Positions 43,916 through 53,025 of a stretch of 64,000 nucleotides of DNA are shown here, piece after piece. The stretch comes from Rhizobium sp. BK313. Its GTDB lineage: Bacteria > Pseudomonadota > Alphaproteobacteria > Rhizobiales > Rhizobiaceae. The notes under the pieces are model-generated. The model did not search any database and was not told the origin of the DNA. It saw only the letters and a list, made by a program, of their open reading frames with translations. Each line of letters opens with the position of its first letter. Positions within the stretch are counted from its first letter, which is position 1. The position numbers and the translations under genes were made by a program. Where the stretch lies: the NCBI RefSeq assembly GCF_014193655.1, contig NZ_JACHZQ010000001.1, forward strand, positions 2,294,001-2,358,000, in the 5' to 3' direction.

Positions 43916-44542
43916 TCAGAGATCGATGACGATCCCTCGTCCGGCGAAGAACCGGTCGAATATCTCCAGCGGCAATTCGACATTTTCGCGCGTCGCAGGC
44001 TCGTGCCCGGAGGGATTGTGAAAGCGGACCATGTTGGAGTTAACCGCCGTCACCAACACAAGATGTCCACCCTTCGATGGCGGTTCGGTGTCCGGCCAGC
44101 GGATGGAGTGGTGGACAGACGCTATGAAGAATTCGGATTGCGTCAGAATATCGCCGATATCTGCGACGGAAATCCCGGTGAGGACCCTGGCGTTCAAGCC
44201 GAACCGATCTTTGACGAAGGGAACGAATGGCGCATAGATCAGCCCTTTGATCTTGCCGTCCGGTTCTTCGACATAGCCGCCATATTCCTTGCATGCCAGC
44301 GCGAGATCCACGGTCGGCACGATTTCGCCGGTACGCGCGGCAAGGACCATCTTCAGGCAGGCCATGCCGCAGATATTGCCGGCCCACCGGGCGTAATCCT
44401 CGACATCCCGGGCTCCCGAACCCGCCCATAGCGGGTCTTTCAGCAGCGCCGTCCGCGCCCCTTCCGCCAGCACCGCCATGGTCATGTCAGGCGTCTCCCA
44501 TTGGCTGAAATAAGGAATCCTGCGCTCTGCCATTCCGTCCAT
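43916..44542 (-). CDS. C39-like papain-fold peptidase family protein
   Basis: A 208-residue protein of the Peptidase_C39_2 type. Candidate catalytic residues are Cys in NICGMACLKMVLAA (about 60), His in GGHLVLVTAV (about 170) and Asn in VRFHNPSGH (about 182), the Cys-His-Asn order of papain-like enzymes. No signal peptide. The N terminus begins MDGMAERRIPYFSQWET with AGGAG 9 bases upstream. It may act as a protease or amidase on peptides. The role is inferred from fold only. Confidence 0.78.
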   Translation of the reverse strand: MDGMAERRIPYFSQWETPDMTMAVLAEGARTALLKDPLWAGSGARDVEDYARWAGNICGMACLKMVLAARTGEIVPTVDLALACKEYGGYVEEPDGKIKGLIYAPFVPFVKDRFGLNARVLTGISVADIGDILTQSEFFIASVHHSIRWPDTEPPSKGGHLVLVTAVNSNMVRFHNPSGHEPATRENVELPLEIFDRFFAGRGIVIDL

Positions 44543-44650
44543 GATCGCCCGCTCCTGCCCCTGCAACCGAAATTCATCGCGCTGTAAAGTTCAACCAAAA
44601 TGCGCTAGAAAAAAGGCCTCCTATCCCGCATTTCAACCGAGGAAACCGCC

Positions 44651-45421
44651 TTGGAACAACGGTTCACTTTTGACGACGTGGCAGCCCTCTACGGCGATGC
44701 TCGCCCGACCTATCCCGAGCCCGTTTTCGATGACATCGCCGCGTTTGCTGGTTTGGACGGGAGAGATGCGGTCCTTGAGATTGGCTGTGGCACGGGACAA
44801 GCGACACGCGGGTTTGCACGCCACGGTTTTTCTATCCTCGCGCTTGATCCGGGCACGGATTTGATCGGCATCGCGCGGAAAAACCTTCAGGAATTTCTCA
44901 ATGTGCGTTTCGCGGAAACCACCTTTGAGGCGTGGCCGGGTGAGACGGCAGCGTTCAAGCTCGTGATGGCAGCCCAGTCCTTGCACTGGGTCGCACCGGA
45001 GGTGCGGTTTGCCAAGACCGCTGAACAGCTTGTGCCTGGCGGAACACTTGCCGTTTTCGGAAATGTACCTATGCCGCCGGCGCCTCCACTCGCCGCAGAA
45101 TTCGCGCATCTCTATACACACTACGCGCCATCGCTCGCCGGTCCACCAGCGGAAGCGTGGTATCTGCCGGACGGTCCTTTCGCGAAATTACTTGGCGAAT
45201 CCAAATATTTCGAACCGGCAATGCACCGATGCTATCCCTGGAGCCGGATGCATAGCGCGGCAAGCTATACCGATCTGCTTCGTACGCTCTCAAGTTACCG
45301 GCTTCTGGCGGACGACCGGAGGGAGGCGCTGCTTGCGGCGATAGCGGAGGTTATCACTGCGCACGGCGGAGAATTCGAGTTGCGATACGAAACGCATCTC
45401 TATCTGGCAAAGCGGCGCTGA
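44651..45421 (+). CDS. Class I SAM-dependent methyltransferase
   Basis: A 256-residue methyltransferase of the Methyltransf_11/25 type: motif I VLEIGCGTGQATRGFARHGF (about 41-60), post-I ILALDPGTDLIG, and LVMAAQSLHWVAPEVRFAKTAEQLVPGG (about 103-130). The start is TTG with GAGGAAA upstream. The substrate is unknown; the layout resembles trans-aconitate or small-molecule methyltransferases, like the one at the right end of this window. Convergent with the cytochrome gene. Confidence 0.88.
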   Translation: MEQRFTFDDVAALYGDARPTYPEPVFDDIAAFAGLDGRDAVLEIGCGTGQATRGFARHGFSILALDPGTDLIGIARKNLQEFLNVRFAETTFEAWPGETAAFKLVMAAQSLHWVAPEVRFAKTAEQLVPGGTLAVFGNVPMPPAPPLAAEFAHLYTHYAPSLAGPPAEAWYLPDGPFAKLLGESKYFEPAMHRCYPWSRMHSAASYTDLLRTLSSYRLLADDRREALLAAIAEVITAHGGEFELRYETHLYLAKRR

Positions 45422-45446
45422 GAGGGGTAGCCGGCCACCCTACTTC

Positions 45447-46361
45447 TCATTGCGCCGGCACCGCCTTCAGGTAGGCCGCGATCGCCTCGCGGTCCGAGGC
45501 TGGCAGGCGAGCGATGTTTTGCTGGACTTCCGCCATCGAGCCGCCGGCGGAATCGAAATCGGGGGTGAAGCCGGTTTCGAGGTAGTTGGCGATGTCACCT
45601 GCGCTCCAGTTGCCGATTGCTTTCGAGCCGGGAGTGATGTCGGGGATGCGGCCCTTGCCTTCCGGGTTCGGAGCGCCGGCCAGCCACTGGTCCCTCAGAA
45701 AGCCACCAAGCTGGTCGCGCGGGGTGTGGCACTCGCCACAATGGCCCGGGCCTTCCACCAGATATTGACCGCGCTTGATCTTGTCGTCGGCATTGGCGAT
45801 GACAACGCGCGGCTGATCGTTGAAATAGAGAAGCTTCCAGCCGCCAAGCGCCAGCCTGATATTGAAGGGGAACGGCAGCTCGTGCGGCGGCGCGACGTTG
45901 CTGCTCTTCGGCAAAGTCTTCAAGAAACCCCAGAGGTCGTTGATGTCCTTGTCGCTCATGCGGGCATAGGAGCCGTAGGGGAAAGCCGGATAGAGATGCT
46001 CGCCGTTTTTGCCGACGCCGCGCTTCATGGCGTTACCGAAATCGGCAAGCGTCCAATTGCCAAGGCCCGCCTTTTCATCCGGCGAGATATTAGGGACATG
46101 AAAAGTGCCGAAGGGGCTGTTCAGCGCCAGGCCACCCGATAGGACCAATTTCGCATCGCCCTGCGCGCCCGACGCAGCATGACAGCTCGTACAGCCGCCG
46201 GCCCAGAACACCAGCTCGCCGTTCTTGATATCGGGGTCGCCGAGATTTGCCCAATGGCTCGCCGGCAGGGGTGACGGCGCGGTGATGAAATAGAAGGCGC
46301 CGAAGCCGATGATGGCGAGGCCGACAAGACAGAGCAGCCACCGGACAAATCGCGCAACCAT
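45447..46361 (-). CDS. Membrane-anchored diheme cytochrome c
   Basis: A 304-residue protein with an N-terminal membrane anchor (FVRWLLCLVGLAIIGFGAFYF) and two cytochrome c domains, each with a CxxCH site: CTSCH (about 57-61) and CGECH (about 211-215). Met axial ligands are likely in the MKRGVGKNGEHLYPAFPYGSYARMSD stretch and later. The arrangement resembles the cytochrome c subunit of membrane dehydrogenases (alcohol, gluconate) but no dehydrogenase gene is near. Starts at 46361 with GGGGAG upstream; an in-frame GTG three codons earlier is possible. Confidence 0.88.
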   Translation of the reverse strand: MVARFVRWLLCLVGLAIIGFGAFYFITAPSPLPASHWANLGDPDIKNGELVFWAGGCTSCHAASGAQGDAKLVLSGGLALNSPFGTFHVPNISPDEKAGLGNWTLADFGNAMKRGVGKNGEHLYPAFPYGSYARMSDKDINDLWGFLKTLPKSSNVAPPHELPFPFNIRLALGGWKLLYFNDQPRVVIANADDKIKRGQYLVEGPGHCGECHTPRDQLGGFLRDQWLAGAPNPEGKGRIPDITPGSKAIGNWSAGDIANYLETGFTPDFDSAGGSMAEVQQNIARLPASDREAIAAYLKAVPAQ

Positions 46362-46470
46362 GCCTCGCACTCCCCGTATTCAGCGTGCATCAAGAGATAC
46401 TAAAATCCGCACCGGCAGCAAAGCCGATGCGGATGCTTGACCTGATTTTCGGACGATGCCGGCCTACCGC

Positions 46471-46914
46471 TTAGTCCTTCTTGACGCGGTAAGCCTGATG
46501 ACAGGCGCCGCAATCCGCACCGAGCGTCTTCAACGCGGCGCCGACGCCGGCCTGATCGGCCGGGAGCTGGGCGAGCGCCGTCTCAGCGTCGCCGGAAAGC
46601 TTGGCAGCCTTGGCCTTGAAGTCGTCGAAGTTGTCCCAGAGCTTTGGATTGACCTCAGCATCGGTCTTGTCGCTGTTCGGGCCGAACTGGTCCGGGAAAG
46701 CTTTGGCCGTCTCGGCAATCGTCGTCAGCGAGGTCTTGACGATAGCAGCATCGTAGGGCTTGTCGCCCTTGGCGATGGCGCCGAGAGCGCCGGCAGCGCC
46801 GCCGATTTTCTTCATCATCGCAATACGGGAATCATGCGTGCCATCGGCCGCAATGACTGAACCAAAGGCAACGCCGGCCAAAACCGTCGCAGCCACAATC
46901 GCTTTCCACTTCAT
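46471..46914 (-). CDS. Cytochrome c-prime / c-556 family protein
   Basis: A 147-residue periplasmic protein with a Sec signal (MKWKAIVAATVLAGVAFGSVIA, cleavage at about 22). The body is a four-helix bundle and the heme site CGACHQAYR is at the C terminus (about 135-143), the hallmark of cytochrome c-prime/c-556. GGAGAGG precedes the ATG. It lies 109 bases upstream of the diheme cytochrome on the same strand, so the two may form an electron-transfer pair. Maturation depends on the Ccm system also present in this window. Confidence 0.92.
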   Translation of the reverse strand: MKWKAIVAATVLAGVAFGSVIAADGTHDSRIAMMKKIGGAAGALGAIAKGDKPYDAAIVKTSLTTIAETAKAFPDQFGPNSDKTDAEVNPKLWDNFDDFKAKAAKLSGDAETALAQLPADQAGVGAALKTLGADCGACHQAYRVKKD

Positions 46915-47073
46915 AGACCTCTCCATATGTGATCTGGACCGCTAATGCGGCCGGCGCGTAGTCACGGCCGACATGTTTGCCGGTTTCCGCTCTTGCAATG
47001 AAGTCACAAAGTGGTGAGAGCTGAGCAAAATCAGCGTCATATTTAAGACATATGCCAGATTTCGTATCCGAAG

Positions 47074-47709
47074 TCACGCCGTCTTCCACCCCTCCCAGAC
47101 GGTAAATGCCGATACCGCGAACAGGAGCAGCCCGGCGGTGCGGCCGGCAAAGGCGGTCGCTCTGGGATTGGCGATCAGCAGATCGCGGCTGCGGCCGGCG
47201 GTGACCGCAAGCCCGCCATAGACAGCGAATTGAGTGCCAATTGTCATGAGCCCCATGATAACAGCCTGTATCCAGATCGGGCCGTAGTCCGGCTTCAGAA
47301 ATTGCGGATAGACGGCGAACATGAAGAGATAGGCCTTGGGATTGATGAGGCAGGTAACCGCGCCTTGACGAAAAGCCCGCCAGGCCGAACGACTGCCAGC
47401 CGGCCCTTCGTGGCCGACGGTAATCGAGCTGCGCATCAGCGTGATGCCGATGAAGGCCATGTAGGCCGCACCGGCAACGAGCAGCGGATTGAAGAGGATC
47501 GGCACAAAATGCATCAGCAGACCGACACCCAGCGCGCCATTCAGCGAATGCACAACGCCGCCGAGCATGATGCCGCCGGTGGCGGCCAGTCCCCTGTTGC
47601 GCCCGCCGGTCAGCGAATTGGCGAGCACGAAGAGCATGTCCATGCCGGGAACGATGATGATTCCGAAGAGGAGGAGAAAGAAAAGCCAGAGGTTTTCGCT
47701 ATAATCCAT
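47074..47709 (-). CDS. LysE family translocator (RhtB-type exporter)
   Basis: A 211-residue membrane protein with six TM helices and family motifs: GIIIVPGMDMLFVLANSLTGGRNRGLAATGGIMLGGVVH (about 18-56), AYMAFIGITLMRS, and FRQGAVTCLINPKAYLFMFAVYPQFL (about 113-138). Likely exports an amino acid or homoserine-type solute. Divergent from the YafY-type regulator gene, 128 bases apart, which may control it. Confidence 0.9.
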   Translation of the reverse strand: MDYSENLWLFFLLLFGIIIVPGMDMLFVLANSLTGGRNRGLAATGGIMLGGVVHSLNGALGVGLLMHFVPILFNPLLVAGAAYMAFIGITLMRSSITVGHEGPAGSRSAWRAFRQGAVTCLINPKAYLFMFAVYPQFLKPDYGPIWIQAVIMGLMTIGTQFAVYGGLAVTAGRSRDLLIANPRATAFAGRTAGLLLFAVSAFTVWEGWKTA

Positions 47710-47837
47710 GTCAGTTGCCTATCGTCATATGCGAGCGAGCCGCAGAGGAACTTGTTGATTTTCAATCCGATAGGAAGTTTTATAGATCAGTCCAACTGAC
47801 AGGGTGTTGTCAGGAGCCTTCAAATCGTGGGGATGAA

Positions 47838-48539
47838 ATGCGCAAGGCGTCACGCTTGTTCGAGATCATCCAGATCCTGCGGCTGGCGAAAAAGCCGGTG
47901 ACAGCGGCTGTCATCGCCGACCGGCTGGAGGTGACGGTGCGTTCCGTCTATCGCGATATCGTCGCGTTGCAGGCGATGCGCGTGCCGATCGAAGGCGGGC
48001 GGGGCATCGGCTATATCCTGCGTCCCGGTTTCGACTTGCCGCCGCTGATGTTTTCAATCGAGGAGATGGAGGCGATCGTGCTGTCGCTGGCGCTGCTGGA
48101 GCGCACCGGGGACAATGAGCTGAAACTCGCAGCCAAGCGCGTCAGCGCCAAGATCGCGGGCGCAGTGCCGCCGCCGCTCCGCCAGACACTCGACGCTAAC
48201 GCCTTGCACGCCTGGGGCTTTGCCGCGCCTTCGGCCGCCGCCATCGATCTCGCTCTGGTGCGCCGTGCCATTCGCGACGAGGAGAAACTGGATCTCTCCT
48301 ATCGCGACGAATTGGGCCGCGCCACCGAGCGTATCATCCGCCCGATCGCCCTTATCTATTATGCCGAAACCGCGAATATCGTCGCCTGGTGCGAGCTGCG
48401 CCAGGCGATCCGCAATTTCCGTAGTGACCGTATCGAGGGTTGCGAGGCGACGGGACTATGGTTCAAGGGCGAAGGAGATGGATTGCGGCAGATTTGGGTG
48501 AACGGATGGCAATTGAGTGCGCAACCTGCCGGCGGCTGA
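47838..48539 (+). CDS. YafY-type transcriptional regulator with HTH_11 and WYL domains
   Basis: A 233-residue regulator starting MRKASRLFEIIQILRLAKKPVTAAVIADRLEVTVRSVYRDIVALQ (winged helix HTH_11, about 1-58), then GIGYILRPGFDLPPLMFS and a WYL domain (about 140-220; RRAIRDEEKLDLSYRDELGR, RPIALIYYAETANIVAWCELR). Such regulators sense ligands through the WYL domain. GGGGA precedes the ATG. The divergent LysE gene is the nearest likely target. Confidence 0.9.
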   Translation: MRKASRLFEIIQILRLAKKPVTAAVIADRLEVTVRSVYRDIVALQAMRVPIEGGRGIGYILRPGFDLPPLMFSIEEMEAIVLSLALLERTGDNELKLAAKRVSAKIAGAVPPPLRQTLDANALHAWGFAAPSAAAIDLALVRRAIRDEEKLDLSYRDELGRATERIIRPIALIYYAETANIVAWCELRQAIRNFRSDRIEGCEATGLWFKGEGDGLRQIWVNGWQLSAQPAGG

Positions 48540-48592
48540 TGACGCCGGTCGATGATCGCCAGACCGGCCTGGCCTGCCCGGCGATCTGAGAC

Positions 48593-49375
48593 TTAAACCA
48601 TCATGCCGCCGGACACTTCGATGCGCTGCGCATTGATCCAGCGATTGTCTTCCGACAGCAGCGAAGCGATCATCGGGCCGATGTCATCGGGCTGGCCGAC
48701 GCGACCGAGCGCAGTCATGGAGGCGACGAGCTTGTTGACCTCAGGGTTGTCGCGCACTACGCCGCCGCTGAAATCGGTGGCGATAGCGCCCGGCGCCACG
48801 GTATTCACGGCGATGCCGCGCGCGCCGAGTTCCTTGGCCAGATACCGCGTCAGAACCTCGACCGCACCCTTCATTGCCCCGTAAGCTGACGAGCCCGGGA
48901 AGCTGAAGCGAGCGAGGCCGGAAGAGATATTGACGATGCGGCCGCCATCCTGGATCAGAGGCAGCAGCTTTTGCGTCAGAAAATAAACGCCCTTGAAGTG
49001 GACGTTGTAAAGCTTGTCGAGCTCGGCTTCCGTCGTTTCCGTGAAGGCGGCATGATAGGCCGTCCCGGCATTGTTGACGAGAAAATCGAAGCGATCGTAC
49101 CCCCATTCCTGGCGCAGCGCTTGGCCGAGTTCAGAGATGAAAGCGTCAAAGGACGCAACGTCGCCGGCATCGAGTTGCAGCGCCACAGCCTTCCGTCCGA
49201 GAGCCTCGATCTCGGCAACCGCGCTTTCCGCTTCTGCCCGATTTGAGTGATAGGTCAGGATGGAATCAATGCCGCGTCGGGCGAGATGAACGGCCGTGTT
49301 TCGGCCGAGACCGCGGCTACCGCCCGTAATGATTGCGATCTTCACCTTTGATTTATCTATATTTTCGGTCGTCAT
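48593..49375 (-). CDS. Short-chain dehydrogenase/reductase
   Basis: A 260-residue classical SDR. The cofactor motif is TGGSRGLGRNTAVHLARRG (about 17-35), NNAG at about 103-106, catalytic Ser in NISSGLARF and Tyr/Lys in SSAYGAMKGAVE (YxxxK near 164-168), and PGAIATDF near 195. Likely NADPH-dependent (basic residues after the GxxxGxG). Substrate unknown. It is divergent from an AraC regulator gene, 165 bases apart, a common arrangement for control. Confidence 0.92.
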   Translation of the reverse strand: MTTENIDKSKVKIAIITGGSRGLGRNTAVHLARRGIDSILTYHSNRAEAESAVAEIEALGRKAVALQLDAGDVASFDAFISELGQALRQEWGYDRFDFLVNNAGTAYHAAFTETTEAELDKLYNVHFKGVYFLTQKLLPLIQDGGRIVNISSGLARFSFPGSSAYGAMKGAVEVLTRYLAKELGARGIAVNTVAPGAIATDFSGGVVRDNPEVNKLVASMTALGRVGQPDDIGPMIASLLSEDNRWINAQRIEVSGGMMV

Positions 49376-49540
49376 TGCCGTTCTCCAAGGAATGTTTGAT
49401 GACGGAAACTTACGCCCGCTGCACCATCTCCTTGAATGCCGGAACTCTCGAATTTCTTGCCTATTCCTCCAACCACCTTGCCCGGCGCGATGACGCGGCT
49501 ATGATAGCGGTAAAGCAACAGCTTGCTCCGGAGAACGAAG

Positions 49541-50437
49541 ATGTCGTCCGCTCTTAAAGATGCGCTCATGCAATTCATCGAAGCCAGCGATGGTGGCGAC
49601 AACGGTGTATTTTCGACCGGTATCGATGGCCTTCACATCATGCGTTCGACAGAGTTGAAGATGCCGCATCCGATGGTCTACAAGCCGGCGCTTTGCGTCG
49701 TCGTCCAGGGTGCGAAGCAATTGATGCTGAACGACAGGGTGATCGACTATGCCGAGATGCAAGCCCTCATTATCAGCATCGAGCTGCCCGCATCCGGCCG
49801 GGTGATCCAGGCAAGTGCGGAGAAACCTTATGTCGCCATCTCTCTTGAATTCGATGTCGGCATGATGCGCGAGGTGATGGAGCAGCTCGACACGCCGCCG
49901 AAGCCGACGGGCAGTGCCCGTCTCGGTATCTTTGTCGAGGACCTCAGCCAGCCGCTTGCCGATTGCCTGATGCGATTGACCGGCCTACTGGCGACTCCGA
50001 GGGCTATTCCGGTGCTCTATCCGGCAATTATGCGGGAAATCTGTTTCTGGATGCTCACCGGCCCGAACGGCGGCGAGGTCTGCAAGCTGGTGCTTCCAGA
50101 CAGTCAGACGCGCCGCATTGCCGACGCCATCCACCTGCTGCGCGACAACTTCACTGAGCCGGTGCGCATCGAACAGCTTGCCGCCGCCGCGCGCATGAGC
50201 CCCTCCTCGTTCCATCAGCATTTCAAAACGCTGACCTCGATGACGCCGCTGCAATATCAGAAGCAAATGCGGCTACTGGAGGCCCGCCGCCTCATGGTCG
50301 CCGGCAGCGCCAATGTGGAGAATGCAGCCTATCGGGTCGGTTACGAAAGCGCCTCGCAGTTCAGCCGCGAATATACCCGCATGTTCGGCGCGCCGCCGAA
50401 GCGGGATGTGGCGGACATGCGGATGGCAGCGGAATGA
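49541..50437 (+). CDS. AraC family transcriptional regulator (YqhC-like)
   Basis: A 298-residue regulator. The N-terminal AraC_N-type domain (KPALCVVVQGAKQLMLNDRVIDYAEMQALII, about 45-75) and the C-terminal double HTH (about 190-290; VRIEQLAAAARMSPSSFHQHFKTLTSMTPLQYQKQMRLLEARRLM, GYESASQFSREYTRMFGAPP) are clear. YqhC relatives activate aldehyde reductases in response to aldehydes. The divergent SDR gene is therefore a plausible target. GGAGAACGAAG lies before the ATG. Confidence 0.9.
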   Translation: MSSALKDALMQFIEASDGGDNGVFSTGIDGLHIMRSTELKMPHPMVYKPALCVVVQGAKQLMLNDRVIDYAEMQALIISIELPASGRVIQASAEKPYVAISLEFDVGMMREVMEQLDTPPKPTGSARLGIFVEDLSQPLADCLMRLTGLLATPRAIPVLYPAIMREICFWMLTGPNGGEVCKLVLPDSQTRRIADAIHLLRDNFTEPVRIEQLAAAARMSPSSFHQHFKTLTSMTPLQYQKQMRLLEARRLMVAGSANVENAAYRVGYESASQFSREYTRMFGAPPKRDVADMRMAAE

Positions 50438-50440
50438 ACA

Positions 50441-51289
50441 TTAGCGCAACGCCAAAGTCCTATCGGCCTCGCGCCCGAAGCCGGTGATCTCGAGCCGGTC
50501 TTCATAAACCGAGACGATCGCATAGGCATTGCTGTCTTCGGTATCGACCATGCCTTTGAAATTGATGAAATAAGTGCCGTCGACAACGCCGAAATTGCCG
50601 GCATGGTTGTGGCCGCTGAGATAGGCAACAACGTGATCATGTTCGGCCAATAGCGCCAGCATGCGGTCGCAATCGAGCGCGTTATGCGAGTTCTCGGGGA
50701 AAACCGGGTAGTGGTTCATAATGACTACCTTCTCGCAAGCCGCTTTTGCCTCATGCAATTTGGCGGCGAGCCAGGCATATTGCGTGTCGCTGACGGCAGC
50801 GTTCCAGCGATGCGCATTCGGCGCGCCGGCGTCTTGCAATGCCTTCATCAGCGCCTTGGCCTCCTCTCGACGCGGTTCGCCCTCCGGTGGCGCGAAGAGG
50901 CTGATCTCGTTGCCGTCAAGCGCGATGAAACGATAACCGGCATGGGCGAAATCATAATAGGCCGACGGCATGCCGACCCGGCTTGCGACGTTCGTCAAAT
51001 GCTCCGCTGCGACCGCAAAATCGTGATTGCCGAGCAGAAAATGCCGTTCGTGTCGCAAGGTCTCATAGATCGGCAAAACCGTGTCGAAACTTTCCCAGAT
51101 GCCGTCGATGATATCGCCGAGGGTGGCGACGAAGGCGAGATCGTGCCGGTTGAATTCCGCAATTGCGTCTTCAAGCTTGGCAATGCTCTTCGCAGGGTAG
51201 CGGTCAAGCGCAAGATTGGGCTCCAAGGCGGCATATTGCGGATCGGCGACGACACCGAAACGGAAGAGTGGAGCGGACGGAGACGGCAT
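50441..51289 (-). CDS. Metallophosphoesterase (Mn-dependent ADP-ribose/CDP-alcohol diphosphatase-like)
   Basis: A 282-residue calcineurin-type phosphoesterase. Metal-site motifs in order: FGVVADPQYA (D-x-Q variant, about 14), GDIIDG (about 59-64), GNHDF (about 87-91), HYPVF (about 190), and SGHNHAGN (about 224-231). DPQYA with Gln is the form found in ADPRM-like and related phosphatases that act on nucleotide diphosphate compounds. GGGAGG precedes the ATG. Its 3' end is 4 bases from the AraC gene's stop (convergent). Confidence 0.88.
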   Translation of the reverse strand: MPSPSAPLFRFGVVADPQYAALEPNLALDRYPAKSIAKLEDAIAEFNRHDLAFVATLGDIIDGIWESFDTVLPIYETLRHERHFLLGNHDFAVAAEHLTNVASRVGMPSAYYDFAHAGYRFIALDGNEISLFAPPEGEPRREEAKALMKALQDAGAPNAHRWNAAVSDTQYAWLAAKLHEAKAACEKVVIMNHYPVFPENSHNALDCDRMLALLAEHDHVVAYLSGHNHAGNFGVVDGTYFINFKGMVDTEDSNAYAIVSVYEDRLEITGFGREADRTLALR

Positions 51290-51345
51290 ACAGCCTCCCT
51301 GGGGCTGGCAGGATGATGATAGTCGGACGATATCAAACGACGGAT

Positions 51346-51380
51346 ATGAAAACACCCGACGCTTGGACAGCGCCGGGTGT
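51346..51380 (-). terminator. Rho-independent terminator after sodB
   Basis: On the minus strand: 11-base stem ACACCCGGCGC / GCGTCGGGTGT (one G-U pair) with a 7-base loop, followed by TTTTC. It ends the sodB transcript. Confidence 0.85.
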
Positions 51381-51404
51381 AAAAGCGAGCCTAGACGGCA
51401 AAGC

Positions 51405-52007
51405 TTACTTCGTGGCGGCTTCGTAGCGCTCCAGGACGTAGTCCCAGTTGATCAGGCTGTCGATGAAGGCCTCGAGATACTTCGGACGCAGATTGCGGTA
51501 GTCGATGTAGTAGGAATGTTCCCAGACATCGACGCCGAGGATCGGCGTGGCACCATGAACGAGCGGGTTTTCGCCGTTCGGGGTCTTGGAGATCTCGAGC
51601 TTGCCGTTCTTCACGGAAACCCAAGCCCAACCGGAGCCGAACTGGGTGGCGCCGGCAGCGGCGAAATCGGCCTTGAACTTGTCGTAGCCGCCGAGATCGG
51701 AGGCAAAGGCTGCTTCCAGCTTGCCCGGCAGCTTGTTGCCGCCGCCGCCCTTCTTCATCCACTTCCAGAAATGGATGTGGTTGTAGTGCTGGGCAGCATT
51801 GTTGAAGAGACCGGCATTGGTGCCGAAGGACTTTTTCACGATCTCTTCGAGAGAGAGATCGGCAAGACCAGCTTCGGCCGCCAGCTTGTTGCCATTGTCG
51901 ACATAGGCCTTGTGATGCTTGTCGTGGTGATACTCGAGGGTTTCACGCGACATGAAGGGGGAAAGCGCTTCGTAATCATAGGGAAGTTCAGGCAATTCGA
52001 AAGCCAT
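51405..52007 (-). CDS. sodB: Superoxide dismutase, Fe/Mn type
   Basis: A 200-residue superoxide dismutase. Metal ligands His27 (LEYHHDKHH), His74 (AAQHYNHIHFW), Asp and His in LGVDVWEHSYY (about 158-163). The Gln in NNAAQHYNH is the FeSOD-type position, while overall form fits the Fe/Mn group. Cytoplasmic, dimeric; detoxifies superoxide. AGGAG lies 8 bases before the chosen ATG; an ATG two codons earlier is too close to it. Followed by a strong terminator. Confidence 0.95.
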   Translation of the reverse strand: MAFELPELPYDYEALSPFMSRETLEYHHDKHHKAYVDNGNKLAAEAGLADLSLEEIVKKSFGTNAGLFNNAAQHYNHIHFWKWMKKGGGGNKLPGKLEAAFASDLGGYDKFKADFAAAGATQFGSGWAWVSVKNGKLEISKTPNGENPLVHGATPILGVDVWEHSYYIDYRNLRPKYLEAFIDSLINWDYVLERYEAATK

Positions 52008-52400
52008 GGTCATATCTCCTCTTGGCAAAAAATTGCGTCGGCAGGTGATCGGGAACATAGGAGGGGACGGTGGCAAGGGCAACCGGCGACATGCCAAAAA
52101 ATCGCGGACTGGAGGAAAATTTACCTTCCCTTCAGTCGGGTACGGCTTACCCCAATCGCACCGGTATCGCCTATGGCGAAACTGCGAATATGCGGTGTTG
52201 AACCGCCTATTCGCTCCCTCACCTGTCGCTGGTCTCAATTAAGCCTTAATCAGCCTGTAGTTGTTTTTCTATCGTCTTGGGCAGTTTGGCTCTCGCGGCG
52301 TCAGAGGTTCTCGACCCGCCGATCTCCTCAGCCGTATGGTCTTGAATATGCACGGCGCCGCTGTCGGCATTCGACCATGCCATGCCCCGGAGGAGACAGC
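52008..52400. other. Divergent region between sodB and the cold-shock gene
   Basis: About 390 bases with both promoters. No gene is supported here; long frames crossing it belong to antisense shadows of sodB. A GCGGT-gttga-ACCGC hairpin is at 52192-52206. The cold-shock gene likely has a structured 5' leader, which is usual for that family. Confidence 0.35.
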
Positions 52401-52607
52401 ATGTTCAACGGTATCGTCAAGAATTTCGACCTGGAAAAGGGCTACGGCTTTATTCAGCCGACCGACGGCAGCGTCGCGATTTTCGTTCACGCGAAAACGG
52501 TGGCGAAAGCCGGGCTGGAAACGCTGGCCAAGGGGCAGAAGCTGATTTTCGAGATCGAGCAGGACGGCATGGGCCGCAGCTCGATCAGCAACCTCAGATT
52601 GGCGTGA
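52401..52607 (+). CDS. Cold-shock domain protein (CspA family)
   Basis: A 68-residue CSD protein with RNP1 motif KGYGFIQP (about 13-20) and RNP2-type AIFVHAKTV (about 26-34). It begins MFNGIVKNFDLEKG and ends GRSSISNLRLA. The GGAGGAGA Shine-Dalgarno lies just before the ATG. Binds single-stranded RNA/DNA and acts as an RNA chaperone. The second RNP-type segment reads IFVHA, where CspA has VFVHF, so the aromatic patch is reduced. Confidence 0.9.
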   Translation: MFNGIVKNFDLEKGYGFIQPTDGSVAIFVHAKTVAKAGLETLAKGQKLIFEIEQDGMGRSSISNLRLA

Positions 52608-52779
52608 TTGGAATGGAATGCGGCGCTGACCACGGATGTACTGGCAGCCCGCAATCGTTCCGTTGACAATCAAGCCGAAATGTTCGGCAAGCGGCATTCC
52701 TGCCGTCTTGCCGGACATGCATTTCCCGAGAGACCATATTTGCGCGAACGCGCTGTGATACAGGGCCATCGCAACAGAC

Positions 52780-53025
52780 ATGGCCGGAAAGATGAAGTGC
52801 ACCGTGTCCACCCACCGTTTTCCCATCGGCCAGACCGTTCGATTGAAAAGCCGGAAAGGCCTCTCTCCAAAGGCGGCGGAAATCTACCGGATCACGGCCT
52901 ATCTTCCGGCGAGGGACAATTCCCCGCAATACCGGATGCGCAATGACGAAGTTGCCCAGGAACGGGTGACACAGGAAGTCGACATAGAACCGACCGAGAT
53001 CGCACCAGCGGCAAAAGCCGAATAG
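52780..53025 (+). CDS. Small conserved hypothetical protein (81 aa)
   Basis: An 81-residue protein whose core (IGQTVRLKSRKGLSPKAAEIYRITAYLPARDNSPQYRMR, read as about 16-54) and end (AQERVTQEVDIEPTEIAP) match a short beta-rich family common in Rhizobiales, with a KOW/SH3-like pattern. No signal peptide; function unknown. The start is uncertain: ATG at 52780 or 52792, neither with a strong Shine-Dalgarno. I would expect a nucleic-acid or protein-binding role from the fold only. Confidence 0.6.
   Translation: MAGKMKCTVSTHRFPIGQTVRLKSRKGLSPKAAEIYRITAYLPARDNSPQYRMRNDEVAQERVTQEVDIEPTEIAPAAKAE

Noticed and set aside
51216..52400. Long plus-strand frame running into the cold-shock gene
   Set aside because: The part before 52401 is antisense to sodB; the cold-shock gene begins at its own ATG with a strong GGAGGAGA.
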